From positions 1 to 64,000 of the forward strand of contig NZ_SMDS01000016.1 of assembly GCF_013753875.1 (NCBI RefSeq): a stretch of 64,000 bases of DNA, written 5' to 3'. This document shows positions 9,717 through 19,607 of this stretch, in pieces (the stretch's first letter is position 1; each line of letters opens with the position of its first letter). A program made the position numbers and the translations under genes. The stretch is from Candidatus Pantoea persica (GTDB lineage Bacteria; Pseudomonadota; Gammaproteobacteria; Enterobacterales; Enterobacteriaceae). The notes beneath the pieces were generated by a model. The model ran no database searches, was not told the origin of the DNA, and saw nothing but the letters and a program-made list of their open reading frames with translations.

Positions 9717-11891
9717 TTATCGCTTCGCCGCGGGCCGCCTGGCGGGACGGCGTTGGCTTCCCGGCAGCGGCGCGCGCTTCACCTTCAGCGCGGCGGGCGC
9801 CTCGGGTTGCTCAATGGGAAAAACCGGCAGCGCGGCCAGCAGGCGGCTGCCGTAGGCTTTGCTCAGCAGGCGGCGATCGTAAATCACGATTTCGCCCCAG
9901 CACTGATGGCTGCGGATCAGGCGTCCCACCTGCTGTATCAGGGTAAAGGAGGCGCTCGGCAAACTCTGCACCTCAAAGGGATAACGGTTCAGGCTTTTGA
10001 GCCACTCGCCCTCGGTCAAAATTACCGGACTGTCCACCGGGGGAAAAGCGATTTTATGAATATGCACCTGGCTGAGCAGCTCACCCTTTAAATCCAGCCC
10101 CTCTGCGAACGACTGCTGGCCAACCAGAATGCTGGTTTCCCCCTTCGTCACCCGCTTGCGGTGCAGCTCCACCAGGCGCGATCGCGGCTGGTCGCCCTGC
10201 ATCAGCATCGAAAGCCGCAGCTCCGGCAGCTGCGCGACGAACTGCTGCATGGCGCGGCCACTAGCGAACAGCACCAGCACCCCCTTGTGCTGCGCGTCTT
10301 TCATCTGCTGGCGGAAGAAGGCCGCCATCTCGGCGATATGCTCCGCCTCGTTCGCCATTAGCGGCTCGTAGCGCATCTGCGGGATCACCAGCTTGCCCTG
10401 CTCGACGTGATTAAACGGCGAGTCGAGCGCCACAAAGCGGTCGCCCGCCTTTTCATTCAGGCCCGACATCTCCTGCAGGCGGTGAAAACTGTTGAGCGAG
10501 AGCAGTGTGGCGGAGGTCACCACCACATGGGGGATTTTGCGCCACAGCAGTTTCTCCAGCTGATCGCTGACACGGATGCCGGCGCAGTGGAACAGCAGGT
10601 GCGCCTGGCCGTCGCGCAGCTCGCGAGTAACCCATTTCGACACCGGCGCCCCTGAGGCTTTCGGCATTGCCGCCAGCCGCCACAGTTTGCTGACCGATTC
10701 GAACCAGCCGAACTGGCGGTTCAGCTGCAATAGATTTCGATGCAGACGCGTCAGGTCGACGCTGCCGGTCTGCTCGCTAAGGGCGTTAATCAGCCCTTCC
10801 GCCAGCCCGCGCAGCGCGTCGCTCAGCTTGAACAGGCGGGCGCAGAGCGCCAGCAACTCTTCCTGCAGCTCGCCCAGCACGAAGCGGAACTCGCCCGGCT
10901 GATTGTCGGCGGGCAGCAGCGGATTGAGCGCCTGGCTGAGGGTCGTGAGCAGCTCGCGCAGCTCTTCGCAGTGCGCCTTCAGCCGCTCCGGATTACTGAG
11001 CGGCGGCAGCGATTTTGGCCGCATTTGCTTCATAATGCCCTCCACCAGCCGCACAAAGAGATCGAGCTGCAGGCTGCTCCAGCCGGGCGTGATCTCCGCG
11101 CTCATCTCCAGCGCGTCGCGCGCTACTTCCGGCAGATGATGCCCTTCGTCCAGCACCAGCATCAGCTGTTTCGCCGGCGGCAGCACCGACTCGTTCTCCA
11201 TCGCCGCCATCACCAGCGCATGGTTGACCACCACCACATCTACCTGTTCGATTTCGCGGCGGGCAATAAAGAACGGGCATTCGCGATACCAGCGGCAGTG
11301 GGAGCCGAGGCAGCTCGCTTTGTCAGTGGAGATACGCTGCCACAGGCTGTCGCTGATGTTCTCTTCGCTGTGGTCGCGCAAGCCGTCCCAGGCGTAGCTG
11401 CCGAGCGATTTTTCCAGCCGCGCGCACTGCGTCTGCTCTTCGCGGGTGCTGCTGACCACCTCGTCATCAAGATAGAGCAGCAGATCGCCCTGCTGGTCGT
11501 CGCTGGCGGCCAGCGCCGCCAGGTTGCGCGGACAGACGTAGCGCCTACGGCCAAAGGCGGCGGTAAAGGTGAGATCGGGGATGATCTCTTTCAGCAGCGG
11601 CAGATCCTTGGTGAGTATCTGATCCTGCAGTGCCACGTTGGCGGTACTGATCACCAGCCTTTTCTCGTCGGCGCGGCTCGCAGCGATGCCGGGAATCAGA
11701 TAGGAAAGGGTTTTGCCGACGCCGTTCGGCGCTTCGATCGCCAGGTGGCGCGCGTCGTCGCCCGCCAGGCATTTCGCCACTTCGGCGATCATCTGGCGCT
11801 GCGGCGCGCGGGGAATAAAGTCCGGCACCTGCTGCTGTAGCGCCTTATACCACTGCGCTATCTGGCTTTTTAATGCTGCTGTCAGGGCCAT
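9717..11891 (-). CDS. dinG: DinG ATP-dependent DNA helicase
   Basis: SOS-induced 5'-3' XPD-family helicase that unwinds R-loops and D-loops and clears stalled forks. The 724 residues match full-length DinG. Walker A reads APNGVGKT (residues 54-61; E. coli has Thr for Asn). The four Fe-S cysteines are in RYVCPRN and ASCLGSHC...YRECPFF, the DEGH box is present, and the C-terminal helicase motif QVGRLIRS closes the fold. The ATG at 11891 is preferred over a TTG two codons upstream. A perfect LexA box lies 27 bases upstream. It is intact in a decaying neighbourhood. Confidence 0.96.
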   Translation of the reverse strand: MALTAALKSQIAQWYKALQQQVPDFIPRAPQRQMIAEVAKCLAGDDARHLAIEAPNGVGKTLSYLIPGIAASRADEKRLVISTANVALQDQILTKDLPLLKEIIPDLTFTAAFGRRRYVCPRNLAALAASDDQQGDLLLYLDDEVVSSTREEQTQCARLEKSLGSYAWDGLRDHSEENISDSLWQRISTDKASCLGSHCRWYRECPFFIARREIEQVDVVVVNHALVMAAMENESVLPPAKQLMLVLDEGHHLPEVARDALEMSAEITPGWSSLQLDLFVRLVEGIMKQMRPKSLPPLSNPERLKAHCEELRELLTTLSQALNPLLPADNQPGEFRFVLGELQEELLALCARLFKLSDALRGLAEGLINALSEQTGSVDLTRLHRNLLQLNRQFGWFESVSKLWRLAAMPKASGAPVSKWVTRELRDGQAHLLFHCAGIRVSDQLEKLLWRKIPHVVVTSATLLSLNSFHRLQEMSGLNEKAGDRFVALDSPFNHVEQGKLVIPQMRYEPLMANEAEHIAEMAAFFRQQMKDAQHKGVLVLFASGRAMQQFVAQLPELRLSMLMQGDQPRSRLVELHRKRVTKGETSILVGQQSFAEGLDLKGELLSQVHIHKIAFPPVDSPVILTEGEWLKSLNRYPFEVQSLPSASFTLIQQVGRLIRSHQCWGEIVIYDRRLLSKAYGSRLLAALPVFPIEQPEAPAALKVKRAPLPGSQRRPARRPAAKR

Positions 11892-11918
11892 AGTCAATTA
11901 CCGCCGGGTGCAAATGGC

Positions 11919-11934
11919 CTGTATTTTTACACAG
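11919..11934 (-). promoter_or_regulatory. LexA box of dinG
   Basis: CTGTATTTTTACACAG fits the SOS consensus CTGT-N8-ACAG exactly and sits just upstream of dinG. Its preservation implies that dinG is still SOS-controlled. Confidence 0.85.
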
Positions 11935-12074
11935 TAATCCGCCAGCGTCAGCTTTACGGCGCATTTTTTCGCGCTGCCTCGTAGAATTTTGCTCCGGCAA
12001 AATCTTAGCGTAGCCAGCGGCCAGCCCTCAGCGCTATGGTGTGGCCTCACTACTATTCTCATAAGGAAGAAGAG

Positions 12075-13318
12075 ATGACATTTTCCCGTTACGCCTGTAT
12101 GGCCGCCTGCGCGCTGTTACTTTGCACGACGCAGGCCGCTGCGCAGCCTGACTATCAGCTGGAGAAGGTGGTGGAGCTGAGCCGCCACGGCGTGCGCCCG
12201 CCCACGCCGGGCAACCGAAAAGAGATTAAAGCCGCCACCCAGCGCCCCTGGCCGGCCTGGTCAACGCGCGACGGCGAGCAGACCGGTCACGGCTATGCGG
12301 CGCTGGTCAACAAAGGACGCTGGGAAGGCGAGCACTACCGCCAGCTCGGCCGGCTGCCCGCAGCCGCAGGATATCTATTGCGCGCCAGCCCGCTGCAGCG
12401 CACCCTTGCCAGCGCCGAGGCGCTGATGGACGGCGCCTTTCCCGGTTGCGGCGTGACGGTGCGTCGCGTCGCGGGCGACAAGGATCCGCTGTTTTAGAGC
12501 AACGCCTTCGCCGCCAGCGCGCCCGGCCTGCAGCGGCAGCAAGCGGCGGTCATGGCGGCGGCAGGCGATCTCGCCGCGCGGCAGCGGGCGCTCGAGCCCG
12601 CTGTTGCGGCGCTGAAGCGGGCAGTATGCCCGTCCGACGCCCACTGCGCGCTGTTTGATCAGCCGTGGCAAATCCGCCAGAGCAAAAGCGGCAGCACTTA
12701 CGTTGCCGAACTGAGCGTGCTGGCGAGCATGGCCGAAACGCTGCGCATGGGCTAGAGCAAAAATCTGCCGCTCAGCCAGCTCGCCTGGGGCAATATCACT
12801 CACGCCGGGCAAATCACCGTGATGCTGCCGCTGCTGACGGCAAACTACGATCTCAGCAACGATTTGTGCTACACTGCGCAAAAGCGCGCCTCGGTGCTGC
12901 CCAATGCGCCATGCTGACGGCAGCGGCGCCAGAGAAGCGCGCGGACGCGCCGCCGGATGCGTGCTGGCTGCTGCTGCTGGCCCACGATACCAATATCGCT
13001 ATGGTGCGCAGCCTGATGGGCTTCAGCTGAACGCTGCCCGGCTACGCGCGCGGCAATATCCCGACCGGCGCCAGCCTAGTACTGGAGCGCTGGTGCGACA
13101 AGGCCAGCGGCCAGAGCTTTCTGCGGCTCTACTTTCAGGCGCAAAGCCTGGAGGCGCTGCGCCAGCTACAACCGATCGACGCGGCGCATCCGCTGCTGCG
13201 CGAAGAGTGGCACGCAGCCGGACTGCTGCGTTACGCCGGTCGGCACGCTCTGCCCGCTGCGCACGGCGCTGCGCGCTCTGAGCCGCGCAATCGACAGCGA
13301 CGCCGTGACACCAGTTAG
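12075..13318 (+). pseudogene. Histidine acid phosphatase (phytase/Agp family), broken
   Basis: Periplasmic histidine-type phosphatase related to AppA phytase and Agp. A signal peptide (residues 1-22) precedes the catalytic LSRHGVRPPT motif, and the second catalytic motif appears late as AHDTN. Lesions are TAG at about 12495 (after DPLF), TAG at about 12753 (Trp or Gln), a frameshift near 12915 and a Trp-to-TGA change in FS*TLPG at about 13028. The 3' end is hard to fix and lies next to the inverted GNAT gene. The substrate (phytate, glucose-1-phosphate or another) cannot be decided. Confidence 0.8.
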
Positions 13319-13861
13319 CTATGCCAGCCCCTGATCCAAGCTGACGGCCAGCGGCTTAAACATCACCGTGGTCGCCTCCAGCTCTCCCGTCACCGATTCG
13401 GCATAGGCGGGAATCGATCCCGCCGTCTGCCAGCCGAACGACCGGTAGAGCAGGCTGGCGACATTGCCGCTGCGGGTATCCAGCACCAGCAGACGCTTGC
13501 CGAGCGCCTGCGTGCGTGTCTCGGCCTGCTGCATCAGCTGGCGCGCAATACCCTGCCGCCGGGCGCGCGGATGCACCAGCAGCTTGCTGATTTCTGCACG
13601 GTGGCGGCCGTTGGGCATGCTGGCGGCGTGAATCATCACACAGCCGACCACCGCGTCGGGCTGCCAGGCGACCAGCAGTTCGTTCTGGCCGCTGGAGAGC
13701 AAGGCGGCGCGATCCTGCCAGATGCGCTCGATAACTGCGCGATCCTGCGCATCGGTAAAGCCGATACTGGCGCCATCTGCCACGCACGCCTGCAACAGAT
13801 CGCTGAGTGATGTCAGCTGCTGGCGCGCCTCGGCGCCGTCAAGCCATGTATAGGTCATCAT
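13319..13861 (-). CDS. GNAT-family N-acetyltransferase
   Basis: 180-residue acetyl-CoA-dependent acetyltransferase with one GNAT domain. The acetyl-CoA loop is RRQGIARQLM (about residues 102-111), preceded by the beta-strand AEISKLLVHP and followed by LLVLDTRSGN. No lesion is visible. Its ATG overlaps the stop of the upstream regulator as ATGA, so the two formed a regulator-plus-acetyltransferase pair with coupled translation. As that regulator is now broken, expression may have changed. The acceptor substrate is unknown. Confidence 0.85.
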   Translation of the reverse strand: MMTYTWLDGAEARQQLTSLSDLLQACVADGASIGFTDAQDRAVIERIWQDRAALLSSGQNELLVAWQPDAVVGCVMIHAASMPNGRHRAEISKLLVHPRARRQGIARQLMQQAETRTQALGKRLLVLDTRSGNVASLLYRSFGWQTAGSIPAYAESVTGELEATTVMFKPLAVSLDQGLA

Positions 13862-14457
13862 GGTTTACATACCACCAGCAGATAACGTGCGCCGTCGGTG
13901 AGATGCGCCGCAAACGCGGAGCGGCCGGTAAGATGAAAGCGCAGACAGTCGCCCGACCACAGCGTCCAGCTCTGCGCCTCCATGCTGATGGTCAGCCCGC
14001 CCTGCTAGCAGCCAAATGTGCTGCTCCAGCCCCTGCATAGGCGGCGCATCGTAATCGATGCGCTCGCCGGGAAGAAGCTGCCCCTCAACCAGCTCTGCGC
14101 GAAAGTGGGCCGCCGGCGGCGACACGCTGCGGCGCACAAAGCCGCTCGCCTCATCCTGCCAGACCGGCTGGCGATCCGGCGTCAGCAGCAGATCGCTGCC
14201 CTCCTCCTACTTCGCTCAGCAGCCGCGACATAGTCAGGCCATAGGCAACACATAAGCGATTTAATAACGCAGCGGTGGGGCTGGTTTCGCCACGCTCAAT
14301 ACGTGACAATGAAGCGCGGCTAATTCCGGTTGCCGTGGCGAGTTCCTTAAGCGACCAGCCGCGCTGGGTGCGCAACTCAGCCAGGCGCGCCGCCAAGCGT
14401 TGTTCAGTTTCTGCAATCTGTATCGTTGTTATCTCACTTTTGGGAAGTGATTCTCAT
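13858..14457 (-). pseudogene. XRE-family regulator with C-terminal cupin, frameshifted
   Basis: The N-terminal helix-turn-helix (LKELATATGISRASLSRIER) and the C-terminal cupin-like sensor (GERIDYDAPPMQGLEQHIWL) are characteristic of XRE-cupin regulators encoded next to GNAT genes. The likely ATG at 14457 is out of frame with the HTH by one base. Further frameshifts lie near 14215 and 14010. The end (ARYLLVVCKP, TGA) overlaps the GNAT start. It was probably an autoregulated repressor, now dead. Confidence 0.8.
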
Positions 14458-14574
14458 AAATGAGATTGAGAGTGAAATTTACGGCAGCGTCAACTTGTAC
14501 ACTTAAAAAACATTGGTACAAGTTGTCTGCGTTCGTTAAGGTAATCTAATTGCGTTCGAAAGTTTGGGGAAGTT

Positions 14575-15315
14575 ATGGCCTTTTACAGTATCGGCGACGT
14601 TGCAGAACGCTGTAGAATCAATGCCGTCACACTGCGCGCGTGGCAACGTCGCTACGGCTTGTTAAAGCCGCAGCGATCGGAAGGCGGGCATCGTCAGTTT
14701 GATGACGAGGACGTTCAGCGCATTGAAGAAATCAAGCGCTGGATTGAGAGCGGCGTGCCGGTAGGCAAAGTCAAGGCACTGCTCGAAGGAGAAAACGTCA
14801 ATGTGCATGATAGCTGGGTCAACCTTCAGGAAGAGTTGATGAGCGTGCTGCACCACGTCCAACCCTCCAGGCTGCGCGCCAAAATCGCCGCCATGGGTCG
14901 CGAACATCCGGTAGACCCGCTTATCGAGCACGTCATTATGCCGGTGCGGCAGAAGCTGGGGCTGGATCAGAACACCGCGCGCGTGATGAGCAGCCTACTG
15001 GACGGTGCGCTGATTGACTACGTCGCTTTCTGCCTGGCCTCCAGCCGCAAAAAGGCGGGCAAAGACGCGCTGATCATCGGCTGGGCTGTTGAGGATCGCA
15101 CTCGTATCTGGCTGGAGGCCTGGCGTCTGTCCCTGGATGCCTGGCGACTCGACGTGCTGGCGGAGCCGCTCGATCTGCCGCGCCCGGAACTCTTTCCTGG
15201 CCAGAATATTTTCGTCTGGACCGGCAAAAAGTTAACCCGTCGCCAGCAGGAGCAGCTGACGCACTGGCAGGAACAGGGTTTCTCTATCCGCGCTCACGAG
15301 ACGCGCTTTCAGTAA
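14575..15315 (+). CDS. mlrA: MlrA, MerR-type regulator of curli and biofilm genes
   Basis: Transcription activator needed for csgD expression in E. coli. The 246-residue protein has an N-terminal MerR winged helix ([20 protein letters not shown] and RWQRRYGL-type recognition, residues 3-35), a dimerisation helix and a C-terminal ligand-like domain. The length matches MlrA (243). The ATG follows the spaced ribosome binding site GGGGAAGTT. It is followed by yohO as in E. coli. Intact. Confidence 0.92.
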   Translation: MAFYSIGDVAERCRINAVTLRAWQRRYGLLKPQRSEGGHRQFDDEDVQRIEEIKRWIESGVPVGKVKALLEGENVNVHDSWVNLQEELMSVLHHVQPSRLRAKIAAMGREHPVDPLIEHVIMPVRQKLGLDQNTARVMSSLLDGALIDYVAFCLASSRKKAGKDALIIGWAVEDRTRIWLEAWRLSLDAWRLDVLAEPLDLPRPELFPGQNIFVWTGKKLTRRQQEQLTHWQEQGFSIRAHETRFQ

Positions 15316-15398
15316 AACGCACACAGGGCCCTTGTTCCCTTTCCCCCTCGCCCTGCTCACGTTATCATCCCCGCCTTTCGGGCTTCAAGGGTTTCCGC

Positions 15399-15506
15399 AT
15401 GAACTGGCAAAAAATTTTCTTCACAACGCTGTTTTTCATTATGGCCGTCGGCGGTACGGGCGGACTGATGCTAGTCGGTTATACCCTTATTCTCCACTCG
15501 CGCTAA
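15399..15506 (+). CDS. yohO: YohO small inner-membrane protein
   Basis: 35-residue single-span membrane protein of unknown role ([10 protein letters not shown] start, then [15 protein letters not shown]). Length, position after mlrA and the Gly-rich helix match E. coli YohO. Its 3' end overlaps the convergent yehW by 20 bases. Intact. Confidence 0.8.
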   Translation: MNWQKIFFTTLFFIMAVGGTGGLMLVGYTLILHSR

Positions 15507-16135
15507 GCAAGCGCTGCAGGCGCTCGCAGACGATTGCCAGCAGCGCCCCTTGGATCACATAGGCGGTATTAAAGCCGCTCAGGAAGATAGTCACCGGCGA
15601 ACCGAGGCTTTCCGCGCCGACGGTCGAGGCGATCGCCGCTGTGCCGATATTAACGATCACCGAGATGCGCACGCCAGCCAAGATCACCGGCGCCGCCAGA
15701 GCCAGCTCTATCTGTCACAGGCGCTGCCACGCGCTCATGCCGACACCGTCCGCAATTTCCCGACTGCTGGCGGACACGCCGTCCAGCCCCGCCAGCGTGC
15801 CCTGTAGCACCGGCAGGCTGTAGAGCACCAGCGCGACCCACCGCCGGCCAGACGCCGAACCCCATCACCGGCACCGCAATCGCCAGCACCGGCGGCACCG
15901 TCTGCCCGGCGGCGACTAGCGTCTCCACCAGCGGGCGAAAGCGTCGACCTGCGCGGCACGTCACCAGCACGCCACCGCCCACGCCCAGCGCCAGCTGCCA
16001 GAAGCTCTCCTGCTGGTGAAGCGGCCGCACCAGCTCGGGAAACCAACGCGCGAACAGCGACGCGCTGTAGGGCAAGCCGGTCAGCAGCGCCGCGAAGAGC
16101 GCGATTAACCACATCAGCGGATCGCGTAACCGGAT
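15487..16135 (-). pseudogene. yehW: YehW osmoprotectant ABC permease, broken
   Basis: Second permease of the low-affinity osmoprotectant/glycine-betaine system. The N-terminal codons are replaced by a join to yehX. The first helices ([20 protein letters not shown]) are in one frame, the middle is scrambled by frameshifts between 15700 and 15950, and the end ([20 protein letters not shown]) is in a third frame down to the TAA at 15487. Confidence 0.8.
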
Positions 16136-16631
16136 CGAGGGCGCCGAACGGCTCATCCATCAGCAACACCTCGGGATCGGCGGCCAGCGCCCGCACCGCG
16201 CCGACGCGCTGCTGTTGGCCGCCGGAGAGCTGATGCGGCAGGCGTCGCGCCAGCGACGCGTCCAGCCCGAGCAGCGCCAGCAGCTCCTCGACTCGCGCGC
16301 GGATGCGCGCCTTCGGCCAGCCGAGCAGTGCCGGCACGATGGCGATGTTCTTTTCCACCGTCCAGTGGGGAAACAGGCCGATGGACTGAATGGCGTAGCC
16401 CATACGGCGACGCAGATCGCGCGCGTCAAGCTGGCGAATCGACTCGCCGGCGAACAGGATCTCGCCCTCGTCGCACTCCACCAGCCGGTTGATCGTCTTC
16501 AGCGTGGTGGACTTGCCGGAGCCAGAGGTGCCGAGCAGCACGCTGAACTCGCCCTTGTCGATATGCAGCGTCACGTCGCGCACCGCCGCCTTGCCGGAAA
16601 AGTGCTTGCTGACGCCGTTAAAGTGAATCAT
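16136..16631 (-). pseudogene. yehX: YehX osmoprotectant ABC ATPase, C-terminus deleted
   Basis: The nucleotide-binding half is clean: Walker A GTSGSGKST, signature LSGGQQQR and Walker [14 protein letters not shown]. The sequence then jumps into the beginning of yehW at a shared CGATCCG, which removes the last 140 or so residues including the substrate-sensing tail. It could still encode an isolated ATPase core fused to out-of-frame residues, but no complete transporter remains. Confidence 0.85.
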
Positions 16632-17274
16632 GGGTTCTCTCCCGCAGGGAAATCAGCAGGCGGAACAGCGCGTCGATCGCCACCGCCAGCGCAATCACCG
16701 GGATCACGCCAAGCAGCACCAGATCGAGCGCGCTGCTGAGCAGTCCCTGGAAAATAATGGCACCGAAGCCGCCTGCGCCGATCAGCGCGGCGATCACCGC
16801 CATGCCCAGCGTCTGCACCACCACCACGCACAGCCCGGCGAGCCAGACCGGCAGCGCCAGCGGCACCTCCACTGCAAAAAAGCGCTGCGGCGCGCTCATG
16901 CCCATGCCGCGCGAGCTTTCGCGCACATCGCGCGGCACCTACTGCAGACCAGCCACCACGCTACGCACCAGCGGCAGCAGCGCATAGAGCGTCAGGGCGA
17001 TCAGCGCCGGGGAGATGAAGCTGATGCCCCACACGCCCAGCCAGGGAAAGGTGGACGCCAGCCCGGCCAGCGGCGCGATCAGCAGGCCGAACAGCGCCAC
17101 GGAGGGTACGGTCTGAATCACGTTCAGCACGATGAAGACGCCGCTCTGCCACGCAGGACAGCGATAGAGCACAATGCCGAGCGGCAGCCCGATCAGCAGC
17201 GTGCCGCAGAGCAGCGACAGCAGCGCCACCGGCTGGCGGCGCGCCGGTAGCATCGCCTCCCGCAACAGGCCCAT
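16618..17274 (-). pseudogene. yehY: YehY osmoprotectant ABC permease, amber-interrupted
   Basis: Permease with the EAA-like loop around [14 protein letters not shown]. The frame is intact apart from one TAG in place of Gln (GLQ*VPRDV, at 16939). It has about 218 codons, lacking the 160-residue N-terminal extension of E. coli YehY. Since shorter forms are common among osmoprotectant permeases, this may be ancestral. It starts just after osmF and overlaps yehX by 14 bases. Confidence 0.8.
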
Positions 17275-17277
17275 CGC

Positions 17278-18143
17278 TTACAGCAACTTCTGCTACTGCA
17301 GCCAGTCGCGCGCGACGCTGCTGGCGTCCTGGCCGTCAACGGCGATCTTCGCGTTAAGCTGCTGCAGGGTTTTCTCATCCAGCTTGCTGAACACCGGCTT
17401 CAGCCAGCTTTCGGCACCGCGGCGCAGATCACCGTCGTCGGCGCATAGATCGGCTGTACCCCTTTGGGATCGCTCAGCGTTTGTGGCCTAGCGCCGCCAC
17501 CGGGCCGTCGGTGCCGTAGGCCATCGCCGCATTGATGGTGACCGCCGTGTCGCCGCCCGCCAGCGACAGCAGCTGGCTCTGCGTCAGCTTAAAGTCATAG
17601 GCTTTCAAACGCCGGCAGGGCGTCGCCACGCTTGATAAACTCTGCCGAGGCGGCCAGCTTGAAGGTGCCACCCTGTTTCAGGTAGCGGCTGAGATCCTCC
17701 AGCGAGCTGAGCTTGTTCTGCTGCGCCATATCCTGGCGTACGGCGATGCTCCAGGTGTTGTTGGCCGGTGCCGGCATCAGCCACACCAGCTGATTTTTCT
17801 CCGCATCGAGCTGCTTAACCTTCTTGTTTGTAGCCCTGCTGCGCGTTTTTCTACGCCGCATCCTTTTCGTCGTTAAAAAGAAGAAGGCGCCGTTGCCGGT
17901 GTACTCGGGGTAGATATCAAGCTCGCCAGCGGTGATGGTGCTGTGTACCACCTAGGTGGTGCCGAGCTGGATTTTGTTCACCGTTTTCACGCCGTGCTTC
18001 TCCAGCACCTGCAGGATCACGTTGCCCATCAACGACCCTTCCGTATCAATTTTCGAGCCTACGCGCACGGGATCGGCGGCGTGCGCCGCGCCTGTTGCCA
18101 GCATCAGCGCTGCCGTCAGCGCCAGAAAACCAGACCTTGCCAT
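17278..18143 (-). pseudogene. osmF: OsmF (YehZ) osmoprotectant-binding protein, broken
   Basis: Periplasmic binding protein of the YehWXY-OsmF system. A signal peptide (FLALTAALMLATGAAHA) and the opening VRVGSKIDTEGSLMGN are clear. A TAG interrupts LGTT*VVHSTI (17953), frameshifts lie near 17840, 17610 and 17450, and a second TAG sits five codons before the terminal TAA. With both permeases and the ATPase also damaged, the whole importer is lost. Confidence 0.85.
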
Positions 18144-18357
18144 GAGGTATTCCTTTATTTCGGTTATCGATGAGGTGCTTATAGAGGATAGACGCTCCTT
18201 TCTGCATCGCTTAACACATTGCCTGAGGCATGAAGTGGCGCGCCGTAACTTTTCATACCGTTATCAGCCTGCTTATAACACATAAAATAATTTACATCTA
18301 GACGTCTAGAAGGTAAGGCGTCTATTTTACTCATGATAATTACAAACAACATCATGA

Positions 18358-18830
18358 TCGGTCTCACTTCTTCTTCCGCCCACGTGGCGTTGGCAGGGAA
18401 CCCGCCCACCGGCGACCCCCAGCGCAGTGCGGAAGACGTTTCCCGCCTGATTAACGGCGGCACAGGGGCGCGCAACAACGGCGCATCGTGGTGGCAATTG
18501 CGCTGGGCGGCGTGTTTCTCGACGCCTAACCTTTCGGCGCCATCGTCGGCGCGCTGATCGGCGGCTATCTCACCGATAAAATCGGCCGCTACCGAGTCTT
18601 TATGGCGGATACGTTCTTCTTGGTGGCGGCGGCACTCGCCTGCGCCTTTGCGCCCAATGAGTATGTGCTGGGCGGCGCACGTTTCGTAATGGGGCTGGGG
18701 GGTCGGCATTGATCTGCCGGTGGCGATGACCTTTCTCGCCGAGTTCTCCCGCCTGCGCGGCTAGGGCAACAAGGCGGCCAGCGTAGAGATGTAGTGTCCC
18801 ACCAGGTATGAGGCGATCAGCATCTCCTTA
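18358..18830 (+). pseudogene. MFS sugar-porter-like transporter, N-terminal remnant
   Basis: Scattered pieces of a major facilitator: RLINGGTGARNN, IVVAIALGGVFLDA, then AIVGALIGGYLTDKIGRYRVFMAD (sugar-porter signature GYLTDKIGR) and VMGLGVGIDLPVAMTFLAEF, with two TAG codons and several frameshifts. A deletion joins the first helix to the third. Homology ends near 18830, so nothing beyond the first third survives. Confidence 0.7.
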
Positions 18831-19079
18831 CGCTGGGAGCCGTCGGGCTATGATGTGGACGCGGAAGATTTTGCCGGGCGTTAAAAGCGCGCCAGCACGT
18901 TAGAGCGGCGCCGAGCGCAACGCTAACGCCCCGGCCCGCGCGGAGGCGCAGCTCACCTCTGAGGTGCACCCGTACGGGCCAGCGCGTTACGCTGTCTGAC
19001 AACGCCTCGTCGTTTCTCGCTGCGCTTCGGCCTCTTGCCTACAGGCAACACAGGGGTTGAAGGCGGGGGAGGACGCTAT
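18831..19079. other. Unassigned decayed DNA between MFS remnant and idi
   Basis: No gene or RNA could be recognised. In E. coli bglX and dld lie in the corresponding interval, but I could not align this stretch to either. Confidence 0.4.
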
Positions 19080-19607
19080 TCAGGCCGGCATACTCAACGC
19101 GTTCAGATAAGCGGATATGCGCGGGAAGGTGTAGAGAAACCAAGGCGTGAACTGCTGCGGCGCGTCAAGCATCGCGCGCTGGATGTCGCCGACGGAGAGA
19201 TAGCGCCACGCGTCCGCCTCCTGGGGATTGGGTGTCGGCAGATCGTCGCTAACCGCGAAGTAGACGTGGCCATACTCATGCTCGGTCAACCCGTTGCTGA
19301 GCGGCAGGTTGTAGCTCAGCTCAAACACCGGCGTCAGCGACAGCCCCATCTCCTCCAGTAACCGACGTTCCGCCGCCTGCTGGGTTGGCTCCGCCGGATA
19401 AGGAAGGCCGCAGGTGGTGTTACTCCAGAGGCCGCCGCAGTGATATTTGTCGCGGGCGCGACGCTGCAGCAGCAGCTCGCCACGCGAATTAAACACGTAG
19501 ACTGTTACCGCGCGATGCAGCAATCCCTTCTCATGCACTTCCAGCTTTTCCATTTTTTCGGTGGGACGATCAAGGTGGTCGACGAGAATAACTTCGATAG
19601 CAGACAT
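19080..19607 (-). CDS. idi: Isopentenyl-diphosphate delta-isomerase, type I
   Basis: Interconverts isopentenyl and dimethylallyl diphosphate. The 175-residue Nudix-fold protein has the [19 protein letters not shown] block with the catalytic Cys (in the WSNTTCGLP stretch), and the Nudix-like [10 protein letters not shown], with the second catalytic Glu in ELTEHEY-like [10 protein letters not shown]. It is complete and full length. The start follows AAGGAATCCCC. It lies directly downstream of dead pbpG, whose frame now reads through into it. Pantoea relatives often carry idi with carotenoid genes; none are visible here. Confidence 0.93.
   Translation of the reverse strand: MSAIEVILVDHLDRPTEKMEKLEVHEKGLLHRAVTVYVFNSRGELLLQRRARDKYHCGGLWSNTTCGLPYPAEPTQQAAERRLLEEMGLSLTPVFELSYNLPLSNGLTEHEYGHVYFAVSDDLPTPNPQEADAWRYLSVGDIQRAMLDAPQQFTPWFLYTFPRISAYLNALSMPA

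Noticed and set aside
10740..11840. 366-codon frame on the plus strand opposite dinG
   Set aside because: Composition is that of antisense to dinG (Gln/Ala/Arg/His-rich) and there is no ribosome binding site or family match.
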